Origin: Huaxiibacter chinensis
GTDB taxonomy: Bacteria; Pseudomonadota; Gammaproteobacteria; Enterobacterales; Enterobacteriaceae
NCBI RefSeq assembly: GCF_022171985.1
Contig: NZ_JAJVHF010000004.1
Span: 294,668-358,667 of the forward strand
Direction: 5' to 3'
Length of the DNA stretch: 64,000 nucleotides
This document shows, piece after piece, positions 1-7,749 of this stretch. The notes under the pieces were generated by a model, which was given only the letters and a program-made list of their open reading frames with translations, was not told the DNA's origin and made no database searches. The first letter of the stretch is position 1. The number at the start of each line of letters is the position of its first letter. Position numbers and translations under genes: made by a program.

Positions 1-132
1 GCAATATAACCTGCTGTGCTCCGGATTTTAAGAATGAGCGGTTTACGTAGCAGGATGAGCAGTTCGAACCAGAAATTTCGTTACTATTGCTAAAGTAAAA
101 CCTGATGACCTCTAATCGTAACGGAGACCAAT

Positions 133-1008
133 ATGACTTCACAACTGAACTGGCAGGCCCCGGCTATCAATCGCAAAAAAGTAGGTGACATGACTGTGAC
201 CATGCTGAGTGATGGCTATCTGGACGTATCTTTTGAGCTGCTGTCTGGTATTGACGGCTCACGTGCCGAGGATTTACTGCAGAAGCGCGGTGTGCCAGCA
301 GTACCCCGTATTAATATCAACGTCTACGTTATCCAGACGCCTGAGCGAACCATCCTGATTGACAGTGGTGCCGGAGGTATCAATGGCTGGGGCGGTCGGC
401 TTCAGGTAGCCCTGGCCGCGGCAGGCATTGACCCGCTTCAGATTGATACCCTTCTCCTGACTCACGCGCATCCTGACCATATCGGCGGGCTTGCAGGCCC
501 CCTGCAGACTCCCGTTTTCCGCAATGTTCAGCAGTTGTTTGTGCATGAGAAAGAACTCGCTTTCTGGCGTGATGAAACCATTTCCGCTGGCGCGCCTGAC
601 GCATTCAAGCCGTTCTTTGAAGTAGCAAGGAACGCCTTCAGCGCTTATGACGACAAACTGGTGCCATTCCGCGAGGAAGCGATTTTACCAGGTATTCAGA
701 CTGTACCGCTGTTCGGCCATACACCAGGACATACCGGTTATCTGCTGGGTGATGAAAAAGAGTCGCTGCTCATCTGGGGTGATATTGTTCACTTCCCGCA
801 CATTCAGGTTGCTCAGCCTGACGTTACTATCGCGTTCGACAGCGATCCTGCGGCGGCGGCGGCCATCCGTAGCAAAGTGCTTGACCGCGCAGCGAGCGAT
901 AACCTGGCTGTCAGTGGTATGCACTTCAACCTGCCTACTACCGGTAAGGTTATCCGTGAAGGTAACAGCTTCGCACTGAATTACGACCTGTGGTCACCCG
1001 CAGTCTGA
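133..1008 (+). CDS. MBL-fold metallo-hydrolase
   Basis: This encodes a 291-residue metallo-beta-lactamase-fold hydrolase. The motif THAHPDHIGG supplies the first zinc ligands (His111, His113, Asp115, His116). FGHTPGH and WGDIVHF further on fit the remaining His and Asp ligands, and GMHF near the C-terminus is the usual last His. There is no signal peptide, so it is probably cytoplasmic. Members of this fold cleave lactones, thioesters or similar bonds; the substrate cannot be told here. The ATG has a GGAG about six bases upstream. It lies first in a run of plus-strand genes (DMT transporter, AraC regulator) that may form one acquired unit. Fold is certain; function is open. Confidence 0.85.
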   Translation: MTSQLNWQAPAINRKKVGDMTVTMLSDGYLDVSFELLSGIDGSRAEDLLQKRGVPAVPRININVYVIQTPERTILIDSGAGGINGWGGRLQVALAAAGIDPLQIDTLLLTHAHPDHIGGLAGPLQTPVFRNVQQLFVHEKELAFWRDETISAGAPDAFKPFFEVARNAFSAYDDKLVPFREEAILPGIQTVPLFGHTPGHTGYLLGDEKESLLIWGDIVHFPHIQVAQPDVTIAFDSDPAAAAAIRSKVLDRAASDNLAVSGMHFNLPTTGKVIREGNSFALNYDLWSPAV

Positions 1009-1089
1009 TCACCTTCCTTCCCGGTGCACACAATAGTGACCGGGAAGATCCCCTTTCATATCGCCCGACAAGAACCCACCTGCAATACT

Positions 1090-1966
1090 ATGAATATCAC
1101 TGCCTCACAAAAAAATGGCTCATTACTCTTGCGCCCTGGCTTTTTGTATTCCTCTGGAGTCAGGGTTTGTCGCAGCCAAATTTACCGTGCAGTACAGCGC
1201 GCCGTTTCATCTTTTATTCCTGCGTGGCGCATTTTCCTGTCTGGTCCTTCTGCTGCTTACACTGGGGTTCAGGGCCCGTTTTCCGTCCGGCAGAGGAATG
1301 GTTCGCAACCTGATTGTCGGACTTTTCCTGCAGAGCTTCTTTCTGGGCGGATGCTTTTATGCCATCCATCGTGGCATGCCGTCAGGCATTGTGGCGCTCA
1401 TCACCGGCCTGCAGCCGGTACTGACTGCAATACTGGTTTCACTCATGCACCGTCAGTCCCTGCATCCCCGGAAATGGCTGGGTATTGCGATTGGCTTTGC
1501 GGGCGTTTTCCTGGTGCTCTCGCCAGGCCAGCATAGTTTTGCACTGGATCCTGTGGCTTTTGGGTCGGTCATGCTGGGGTTATTTGGCGTAACGATCGGA
1601 GCGCTTTATCAGCGCCGTGCTCAGGGAGATGGACATATCTTTGCGAACACGTTTTTACAGTACGTCACTTTGACAATATCGATGGGTGCAATTAGCCTGA
1701 TGTTCGAATCTGCTCCGACGCAGTGGAGCTTATCATTTGCGCTGGGTCTGGGCTGGCTGGTTATTGGCGTATCGGTTCTGGCGATTATGTTGCTGATTTT
1801 TATGATACGAAGCGGTGAAGCAACCAAAGTCGCTACTTACTTTTACCTGGTTCCCATTCTCACGGCAGCTGAAGCGTGGTTGCTGTTTGGAGAGGCCATT
1901 ACATTGCCCATGCTTGTGGGTATGGCAATAACTATAATCGGCCTGATTTTTGTCATCCGGGAATAG
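1090..1966 (+). pseudogene. EamA/DMT-family transporter, N-terminus frameshifted
   Basis: From about 1160 to the stop the frame encodes a typical 10-helix drug/metabolite transporter (SGFVAAKF, two EamA halves). The family's usual first helix (APWLFVFLWS) is present but in another reading frame at about 1130 to 1160. A plausible start (MNITASQK, 1090) is in the third frame. One base lost in the A7 run at 1107-1113 and one lost near 1161 would explain both shifts. Without them, a start at 1115 would give a 283-residue protein with an atypical first helix. It is therefore either a recent pseudogene or an assembly containing two indel errors. Such exporters remove small metabolites; the substrate is unknown. 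Confidence 0.6.
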
Positions 1967-2035
1967 ACAACCGCACGCGTCGCTGTATGCTTTTGTATAT
2001 GGCGACGTATAATAGCGGTCAAAGTCAAATTCCGG

Positions 2036-2878
2036 ATGAATATGCAAACAGTCAGCTTTTCCGATTCTCCCGTTGATGATCTCCTCGCTGAGCTTCTTAC
2101 CCTGGCACGCTCCCGTTTTCCACTTCCCTGCGATTGCCTTCGCGCAGAACAGACGCATCAGGTAAAGAAGTTCGAGGTGGAAGGTGCGACCCTTTCCTTC
2201 CCGCTGGAAGGAGAATTCCGGTATCGTGAAAATGAGAAATGGCACCGGGTGATCCCGGGCGAGATTATGGTCGTCCCGAATGCCCGTAGCATCGATATAG
2301 AATATGCCCCTTCAGAACAAAGTGGTGAGTTTGTTGCCCTGAGCGTGGTGCTCGCGGAGGAACAGCTTGAAGCAGCCAGGCTGTTACTTGCCGCACCACC
2401 ACCACAGGACACCGGCAGCATCGCAGCCATTTCCGTATCAGCTCTTCTTTCACCCCTTAACCGCTGGACAGCCGCAATGCGGGAAGGGAAGCGTCCGCTT
2501 TCCCTGCACGCCATGGTTGAAGTGGTGCTCTGGCTTTATGGCATGGGATACCATGCTTTGCTGCGAGCCCGGCAGCCAAGTCTGGCCATGAAAATCCGTC
2601 AGATGGTAGCGGACAAACCGGCTCATCCCTGGAGTGCTGCTGAAATTGAAGATCTGACGGGACTCAGTGGCCCCACGCTTCGGCGCCACCTGGCCAGTGA
2701 GTCAACCAGCTTACGCTCAGTTATCGCCGATGCACGTATCGCGGAGGCTCTCCGCCTGCTGATGACATCGACGCTGCCGGTAAAAACGGTCGCGGGGCGG
2801 GTGGGTTACAATTCACTATCGAGCTTCAGCAAGCAGTTTTCTGAACGCTATGGAATCGAACCTTCAGGGTTCCGCTGA
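2036..2878 (+). CDS. AraC-family transcriptional regulator
   Basis: This is a 280-residue regulator. The N-terminal part (about 30-160) looks like a cupin-type effector domain of the AraC_N class, as in YqhC. The C-terminal 100 residues hold two helix-turn-helix motifs, the second in VKTVAGRVGYNSLSSFSKQFSERYGIEPSGFR-like form (first and last parts quoted as one family signature of under two helices). A second in-frame ATG six bases downstream (2042) could equally be used; neither has a strong ribosome site. It follows the DMT transporter by 69 bp on the same strand and may control it and the hydrolase, but this is inferred from position only. Confidence 0.85.
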   Translation: MNMQTVSFSDSPVDDLLAELLTLARSRFPLPCDCLRAEQTHQVKKFEVEGATLSFPLEGEFRYRENEKWHRVIPGEIMVVPNARSIDIEYAPSEQSGEFVALSVVLAEEQLEAARLLLAAPPPQDTGSIAAISVSALLSPLNRWTAAMREGKRPLSLHAMVEVVLWLYGMGYHALLRARQPSLAMKIRQMVADKPAHPWSAAEIEDLTGLSGPTLRRHLASESTSLRSVIADARIAEALRLLMTSTLPVKTVAGRVGYNSLSSFSKQFSERYGIEPSGFR

Positions 2879-3172
2879 CTTCAGTTCGTTCAAGGTACAC
2901 ATTGCGTCCCTCGCACTTCAGTAACTTGCGTGGATCTTTCGAATATAACGGAAGATATTGGCCGGCATTGCGTGTAACCGGTTCAGGAGTTCTCATCGTG
3001 ACGGGAGAGCTAAATCGGTACGGCTGTTGTTCTCAGCTATAAGAACAACTGAGTATCTGACCAGCTGTCTGGTGCTGGCAGCAGCATGCAGTGCAATCGG
3101 TCAGGCTCAAAGGAACTGACCTGATGTCAGGTTATAATTTCGGACACATCATAACCCCAGAAGGAGACAACT
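2879..3172. other. Intergenic region, no gene seen
   Basis: I see no coding sequence here. It ends with an AAGGAG ribosome site (3161-3166) for the GTG start at 3173. A promoter for the downstream oxidoreductase is likely but I cannot place it reliably. Confidence 0.5.
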
Positions 3173-3832
3173 GTGGTTCATGTTTTCATTATCGGTGGTG
3201 CAGGCAAAATCGGCCAGCGTCTGTGCAGGATCCTTTCAGGTAGGGGGCATGCTGTTCGTGCCCTCTACCGTAAGCCAGAGCAGCAGGCATTGCTAGGCGA
3301 GCTGGGTGCTGAGCCCGTCAGTGGGAGCCTGACAGAGCTGGATGCAGCTGCGCTGGCGATGCACTTTGCAGGTAGTGATACAGTGGTGTTTACTGCCGGT
3401 GCCGGCGGTAAGGGGGGACAGGAGATGACCAATGCGGTCGACGGCGAAGGGCTGAAAAAGTCGGTAGCTGCCGCCCTCAGTGCCGGTGTGTCTCGCTTTC
3501 TGCTCGTTTCTGCATTCCCGGAGTCCGCACGGGGAGAAACCACTTCTGAATCATTCGAAAATTATATGCGTGTTAAAAAAATGGCCGATGTGGAACTAGC
3601 ACAAAGCGAGCTTGACTGGGTGATCCTGCGCCCCGGCGCGCTGCAGGATAAGACTGGTACGGGTTATGTACGTGCCGGCCTGGCCATCCCGTATGGTAAC
3701 GTGCCCCGTGATGACGTGGCGGCTACGCTGGCTGAACTCATTGAGCAACCTGCCGTCAGCCGCGTCATCATTGAGCTGACGTCTGGCGATGCTCCTGTCC
3801 GTGAAGCCATACAGAAGCTGGCGGGCCGATAA
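3173..3832 (+). CDS. NAD(P)H-binding atypical short-chain dehydrogenase-like protein
   Basis: This is a 219-residue protein of the NAD(P)H-binding/NmrA-like family. The N-terminal GGAGKIGQRL is the dinucleotide-binding glycine motif of a Rossmann fold, followed by RALYRKPEQ, which fits NADP preference. The central VSAFPES and DWVILRPGAL are typical of the YwnB-type sugar epimerase-like group. No classical YxxxK active site is obvious, so redox sensing or a non-canonical reductase role is possible. Translation starts at a GTG with AAGGAG seven bases upstream. A convergent LysR remnant lies just downstream, a common pairing for such genes. Confidence 0.8.
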   Translation: MVHVFIIGGAGKIGQRLCRILSGRGHAVRALYRKPEQQALLGELGAEPVSGSLTELDAAALAMHFAGSDTVVFTAGAGGKGGQEMTNAVDGEGLKKSVAAALSAGVSRFLLVSAFPESARGETTSESFENYMRVKKMADVELAQSELDWVILRPGALQDKTGTGYVRAGLAIPYGNVPRDDVAATLAELIEQPAVSRVIIELTSGDAPVREAIQKLAGR

Positions 3833-3873
3833 AAGGCAGCGCACGTACCAGCAGGCTGCAGGCCCCCAGGCGT

Positions 3874-4566
3874 TTACAATAAACTTTCCAGCCAGTCGGT
3901 AAACGCCCGTACTTTTCGGGAGAGATGGCGGTGCGGATACAGAAGTTACAGTTTGCGATTCGGGGACGTATTATCTGGCAGAACCTCTACCAACAGCCCG
4001 CGATCGAGATAAGGCTGCAAAAAAATATTCATGCCCTGTAGTATTCCCAGCCCCGCCAGGCCTGCTGCAATGTAGGCTTCTGAGTTATCCACGACAAGCC
4101 TGCCTGGAAGTTCAATTTCGGTGGAGCCCTCTGACGTCCCGAATGTCCAGGGCATAACTTGTCTGTTGCTGCTGTTAATCCAGTTGACGGCCTGATGCTG
4201 CTGCAACTCGTCCATTGTTTCCGGGGTGCCGTGTTGATCAAGATACGCAGGACTGGCGCAGGTCGTCATTTTAACGGTTCCCACCTCCTTTGCGATATAG
4301 TCGCCATCGTCCAGCTCCCCCACCCTCAGTATGCAGTCCAGGCCATCATGCAGCATATTCCGTCGGCGGTCTGAGCTGCTCAGGATAATTTCAATTCCGG
4401 GATGCTGGCGATAAAAATCAGGCAGGTTGGGTATAACAAGTAAAGCCGCAAACGCGACAGGCATATCTATGAGCGAATAGCGGGCGTCAAAATGATAGCG
4501 ACAGGAAAGTTCTGCCATATTAAACATAACAACCCTTGGGCGCACCGCCGCAGGCGCCCTCAGCAC
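3874..4566 (-). pseudogene. LysR-family regulator remnant
   Basis: The reading on the minus strand matches the effector-binding half of a LysR regulator (DMPVAFAALLVIPNLPDF, GLDCILRVGELDDGDY, AGLGILQGMN). Two lesions are visible. The N-terminal DNA-binding domain is missing: upstream of about 4,470 the sequence no longer resembles the family. A TAA codon at 3946-3948 interrupts the frame, after which the expected C-terminus (LLYPHRHLSRKVRAF, then DWLESLL) continues in the same frame to a stop at 3874. The fragment cannot bind DNA and is probably inert. It probably once regulated the convergent NAD(P)-binding gene. Confidence 0.75.
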
Positions 4567-4878
4567 GTTTCTGCGGCCTCCCGCCTGTTTCCGGCACCTT
4601 TCAAACGCCCCTGATGATTTCTGCGCGTCTGCATGGCTATGCAGTGAGATCTGCTCTCCACCGATTAGTGCATGCAGATTTTGGAAACGTCCAATTCTGG
4701 CACGAAGCGGTCACCCCGGCGGGGTGCAGTCCGCTGTCAGCGAAAACGGACATTGAGCCAATCAAATAATCTGTGCCAGAATTTGTCATTGAGGCTAGTA
4801 CTTTCGAGTAGATCTATTTCCCGCCCGTACTCTTAAACTCATCTATCTCATCCTTCTACGACTTATTACCGGGAATAT
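4567..4878. other. Intergenic region, no gene seen
   Basis: No convincing coding sequence or repeat was found between the LysR remnant and the terminator of the cysteine-rich gene. It may contain scrambled DNA left by the event that removed the LysR N-terminus. Confidence 0.4.
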
Positions 4879-4901
4879 AAAACCCCGCCGAAGCGGGTTT
4901 G
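4879..4901 (-). terminator. Rho-independent terminator of the cysteine-rich gene
   Basis: On the minus strand AAACCCGC-TTCG-GCGGGGTTTT forms a GC-rich stem with a UUCG-type loop followed by T residues. It lies 17 bases beyond the stop of the DUF326 gene. Confidence 0.8.
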
Positions 4902-4917
4902 GTAATTTGAGTTTTTC

Positions 4918-5244
4918 TCAGGCGGCCATCTTTCTGCATTGTTCGGCGCAGTGATGACAAGCGCTTGAGCAATCCTGACAATGGTCATGTTCATGCTTTC
5001 CACACTCGTCACCGCACTTCTGACAAACATCAGCGCAAAGACGGCAAAGATCCTGGGCAGACCCGCTATTTAGTGTCATGAATTGAGCTGCAAGACGGCA
5101 GATATTTGCACACTGCATATCCAGTTTTATGCACTCGCGCATCATCTCCAGATTCTCTTCGTCGAGACACGAAGCCGCACAGTTATCACATGCCGTTGCA
5201 CATAGATAACAGGCTTCGATGCATTTTTTGTATTCGTCTAACAT
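4918..5244 (-). CDS. Cysteine-rich four-helix-bundle copper-binding-type protein (DUF326)
   Basis: This 108-residue protein contains 19 cysteines, mostly spaced CxxC or CxxxC along helices, plus a His-rich segment (CGKHEHDHC). That pattern is the DUF326 four-helix bundle, related to Csp copper-storage proteins whose cysteines line the bundle core and hold Cu(I). No signal peptide is visible, so a cytosolic form is likely. A strong TAAGGAGA ribosome site precedes the ATG and its own terminator follows, so it is probably transcribed alone. It sits beside a formaldehyde dehydrogenase. Metal storage is the family role; reaction of its thiols with aldehydes is only a conjecture. Confidence 0.85.
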   Translation of the reverse strand: MLDEYKKCIEACYLCATACDNCAASCLDEENLEMMRECIKLDMQCANICRLAAQFMTLNSGSAQDLCRLCADVCQKCGDECGKHEHDHCQDCSSACHHCAEQCRKMAA

Positions 5245-5675
5245 AATTTCTCCTTAGCTAAGGTTACGTATTAAGCATGGAAGAGATAACTGATTATTCA
5301 AATTTTGAATTAGTTAATTACCTTTTCAGCATTTCATATCATTGATTCAAAGTGCATCTCTAGGGTTACCTAATTCACCTATGTCTACTTCTGGCACAAT
5401 GCAGAAATGAGATAGATTTACTTTATCCGCTTCTCGCTCAAAGCTGTCCGTAATCCCTTGCCTGCTTAAAAAAACCGGATTAACGTGTGATGTTTTTACG
5501 TTTTCCAGGCAGCCTTCATCGGTAAGTACCTGTCTTACAGACTTCAATGCACTTAGTTAAGAAACATCCTAATCGTCCTTTCGCCGATCGCGAGATCTGT
5601 TATGGCAGCTAAACTCGATTGATACCCCAATCCGCGGGGCAGCATTTCCTTTCCGCACGCAAGAAGGAGAAGATC
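5245..5675. other. Intergenic region with a doubtful 66-codon ORF
   Basis: A minus-strand frame of 66 codons (5347-5547) begins with TTG and has no ribosome site. Its product matches nothing I recognise, so I do not call it a gene. The right end carries AAGAAGGAGA, the ribosome site for the dehydrogenase at 5676. The promoters for the two divergent neighbours should lie in this region. Confidence 0.5.
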
Positions 5676-6809
5676 ATGAAAGCAGTAATTTACAACGGTC
5701 CTTATGATGTAAAAGTAAAAGACGTACCGGATGCGAAAATTGTCCGCCCCACGGATGTACTCGTCCGCATCACCACCACCAACATTTGTGGGTCGGACTT
5801 GCACATGTATGAGGGCCGGACCAGCTTTGAACAGGGACGGATTCTGGGTCACGAAAACCTGGGTGAAGTGGTCGAAATTGGCTCAGGCGTTGAACGTATT
5901 AAGGTGGGCGACTATGTTTGTCTGCCGTTTAACGTGGGATGTGGTTTTTGCGAAAACTGTGAAAAAGGTCTGACCGGCTTTTGTCTCACTACCAATCCGG
6001 GTACGGCAGGCGCAGCTTATGGTTTTGCTGAAATGGGTCCCTGGGAGGGAGGTCAGGCGGAACTGCTTCGGGTGCCATTTGCCGACTTTAACTGCCTTGT
6101 TCTTCCCCCTGATGCGGCAGAAAAAGAAGATGATTATGTGATGCTCTCTGACATTTTTCCTACCGGCTGGCATGCAACAGAACTTGCCGGATTGAAGCCT
6201 GGTGAAAGCGTGGCCATTTATGGCGCGGGGCCGGTCGGTTTGATGGCAGCTCATTCGGCGATCATTAAAGGTGCTTCACAGGTGTTTGTGGTTGATACGC
6301 ACACAGACCGGTTGGCTCTGGCTGAAAAAATGGGGGCGACGGGCATCAATGCTACTGGCGATGAAGCTGTACAAAAAATTCTCGACCTGACGGATGGACG
6401 CGGTACGGATTGTGGCTGCGAATGTGTTGGCTATCAGTGCTGTAACAAACATGGCCATGAAGATAACTCTGTTACCATGAACAGTCTTGTTGCGTCGACG
6501 AAAGCAACCGGGGGAATTGGTGTGGTTGGCGTCTTTATTCCTCAGGATCCGGGGGCTGAATCGGAGCTTGCCAGAGAGGGTAAGATGCCATTTGATTTTG
6601 GGAGTTTCTGGTTTAAAGGACAGGCAATCCGTACCGGCCAGGCGAACGTTAAGGCCTATAACCGTCAGCTGTCTCGCCTCATCCATCACGATAAAGCCAG
6701 TCCGGGCAAAATAATTTCTCATCGTCTTTCGCTTGAAGAGGCTCCTGCCGGATATAAGCACTTCGATGAGCGGGATGAAGGATGGACGAAGGTTATCCTT
6801 AAGCCTTAA
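5676..6809 (+). CDS. fdhA: Glutathione-independent formaldehyde dehydrogenase (zinc-dependent)
   Basis: This 377-residue medium-chain dehydrogenase resembles the Pseudomonas putida PFDH type, which oxidises formaldehyde to formate with NAD and needs no glutathione. Visible features are the catalytic-zinc region NICGSDLHMYEGRT and GHENLGEV, the structural-zinc cysteines in CGFCENCEKGLTGFC, and the Rossmann motif GAGPVGLMAA. The insert CVGYQCCNKHGHE fits this subfamily. I chose the ATG at 5676 because a strong AAGGAGA lies just upstream; an in-frame start 57 bases earlier lacks one. It gives the island a second route to formate, separate from frmAB. Symbol by family resemblance. Confidence 0.88.
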   Translation: MKAVIYNGPYDVKVKDVPDAKIVRPTDVLVRITTTNICGSDLHMYEGRTSFEQGRILGHENLGEVVEIGSGVERIKVGDYVCLPFNVGCGFCENCEKGLTGFCLTTNPGTAGAAYGFAEMGPWEGGQAELLRVPFADFNCLVLPPDAAEKEDDYVMLSDIFPTGWHATELAGLKPGESVAIYGAGPVGLMAAHSAIIKGASQVFVVDTHTDRLALAEKMGATGINATGDEAVQKILDLTDGRGTDCGCECVGYQCCNKHGHEDNSVTMNSLVASTKATGGIGVVGVFIPQDPGAESELAREGKMPFDFGSFWFKGQAIRTGQANVKAYNRQLSRLIHHDKASPGKIISHRLSLEEAPAGYKHFDERDEGWTKVILKP

Positions 6810-7393
6810 ATAGAGTTATCCGGTATGAGAAAGCAAAAACCGGGAAAGAATGTATGACTTTTGACAGGGTGCAATAAAATATCCTGTCAGGGCGTTATTA
6901 TTCATACTTTCAGCTGCCAGGCGCTTCCATATCCAGACTTGTTCCCTGATTTTGCCGACGAGATAGCAAAATTAATACATTCAGGAGGAGGCATCTGCGG
7001 TTGATCTGTTCCGTATTTATTAACGCCCTGTGCTGTAAGTATTGTCTGCCTCTACCACATAGCAGACATGTGCGCAGGAACGGTCCGCTATGAGCGAAAA
7101 GCGGACTTCCGGTCCTTGCGCAAACTCCCGTTCCGAGAAGTTGCAGTTCACAAATCACCTGTTAAAGAAGGTATGGTAGCCCACAGCATTAATTTTGCTT
7201 CCATCTTCAGTCAGACTGGCCGGTACCGGCTTCCGATAAGTTTCGTCGGCTGAGGCCCGCTAAAGTAGAGAGGTCAAAAAATAACCTTGACGTACAATAA
7301 TTTTCGATATCCAAACTGACCCCTAATTAGGTGGACACCTGATGACTGACTTAAAATTTCTATCACGCCAGCGTTACACATCCGCAGTCGCAT
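6810..7393. other. Intergenic region between fdhA and the IS66 remnant
   Basis: No gene is recognised. Around 7315-7345 a short stretch (ACTGACCCCTAATTAGG then TGGACACC) resembles the termini of IS3-family elements, suggesting a residual insertion-sequence end. The rest is unassigned. Confidence 0.4.
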
Positions 7394-7735
7394 CTTGCGG
7401 GGTTCAGCGGGGTGTTGCAGGCGGACGTGCACGTGCGGACGCCCTCTGACACCACGACCGAAGCGCTGTGCCGTATCGGCGAGCTGTATGGCATCGAGGC
7501 GGGCATCCGGGGCAAAAGCGCGGCGGAACGGCTGGCCATTCGGCAGGAAAAAGCGGTACCGCTGCTGACCGCGCTGGAGGGCTGGCTGCGTGAAAAGCAG
7601 AAAACGCTGTCACGGCACTCGGAGCTGTCGAAGGCGTTCGCGTACGCGCTGAACCAGTGGGATGCGCTGAAATTATACCTGCGGGAGATTACTGATACAG
7701 AACACGCCGGGAATGTGCCGCCATTGACGCAATGA
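7394..7735 (+). pseudogene. IS66-family transposase fragment
   Basis: The frame reads LAGFSGVLQAD, then EALCRIGELYGIEAGIRGK, then LSKAFAYALNQWDALKLYL. These are blocks from the C-terminal half of an IS66-family TnpC transposase. The first block is the usual LAGFxGxLQAD. About 40 residues normally found between it and the second block are missing, and everything upstream is lost. The remnant has no start codon of its own and cannot be functional. It marks an old insertion next to the UvrA-like gene. Confidence 0.75.
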
Positions 7736-7749
7736 CGACACAGCCCTTT

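Noticed and set aside
1..132. Possible gene end at the left edge
   Set aside because: No frame with recognisable content; too short to judge.
5347..5547. 66-codon minus-strand frame
   Set aside because: TTG start, no ribosome site and no recognisable product.
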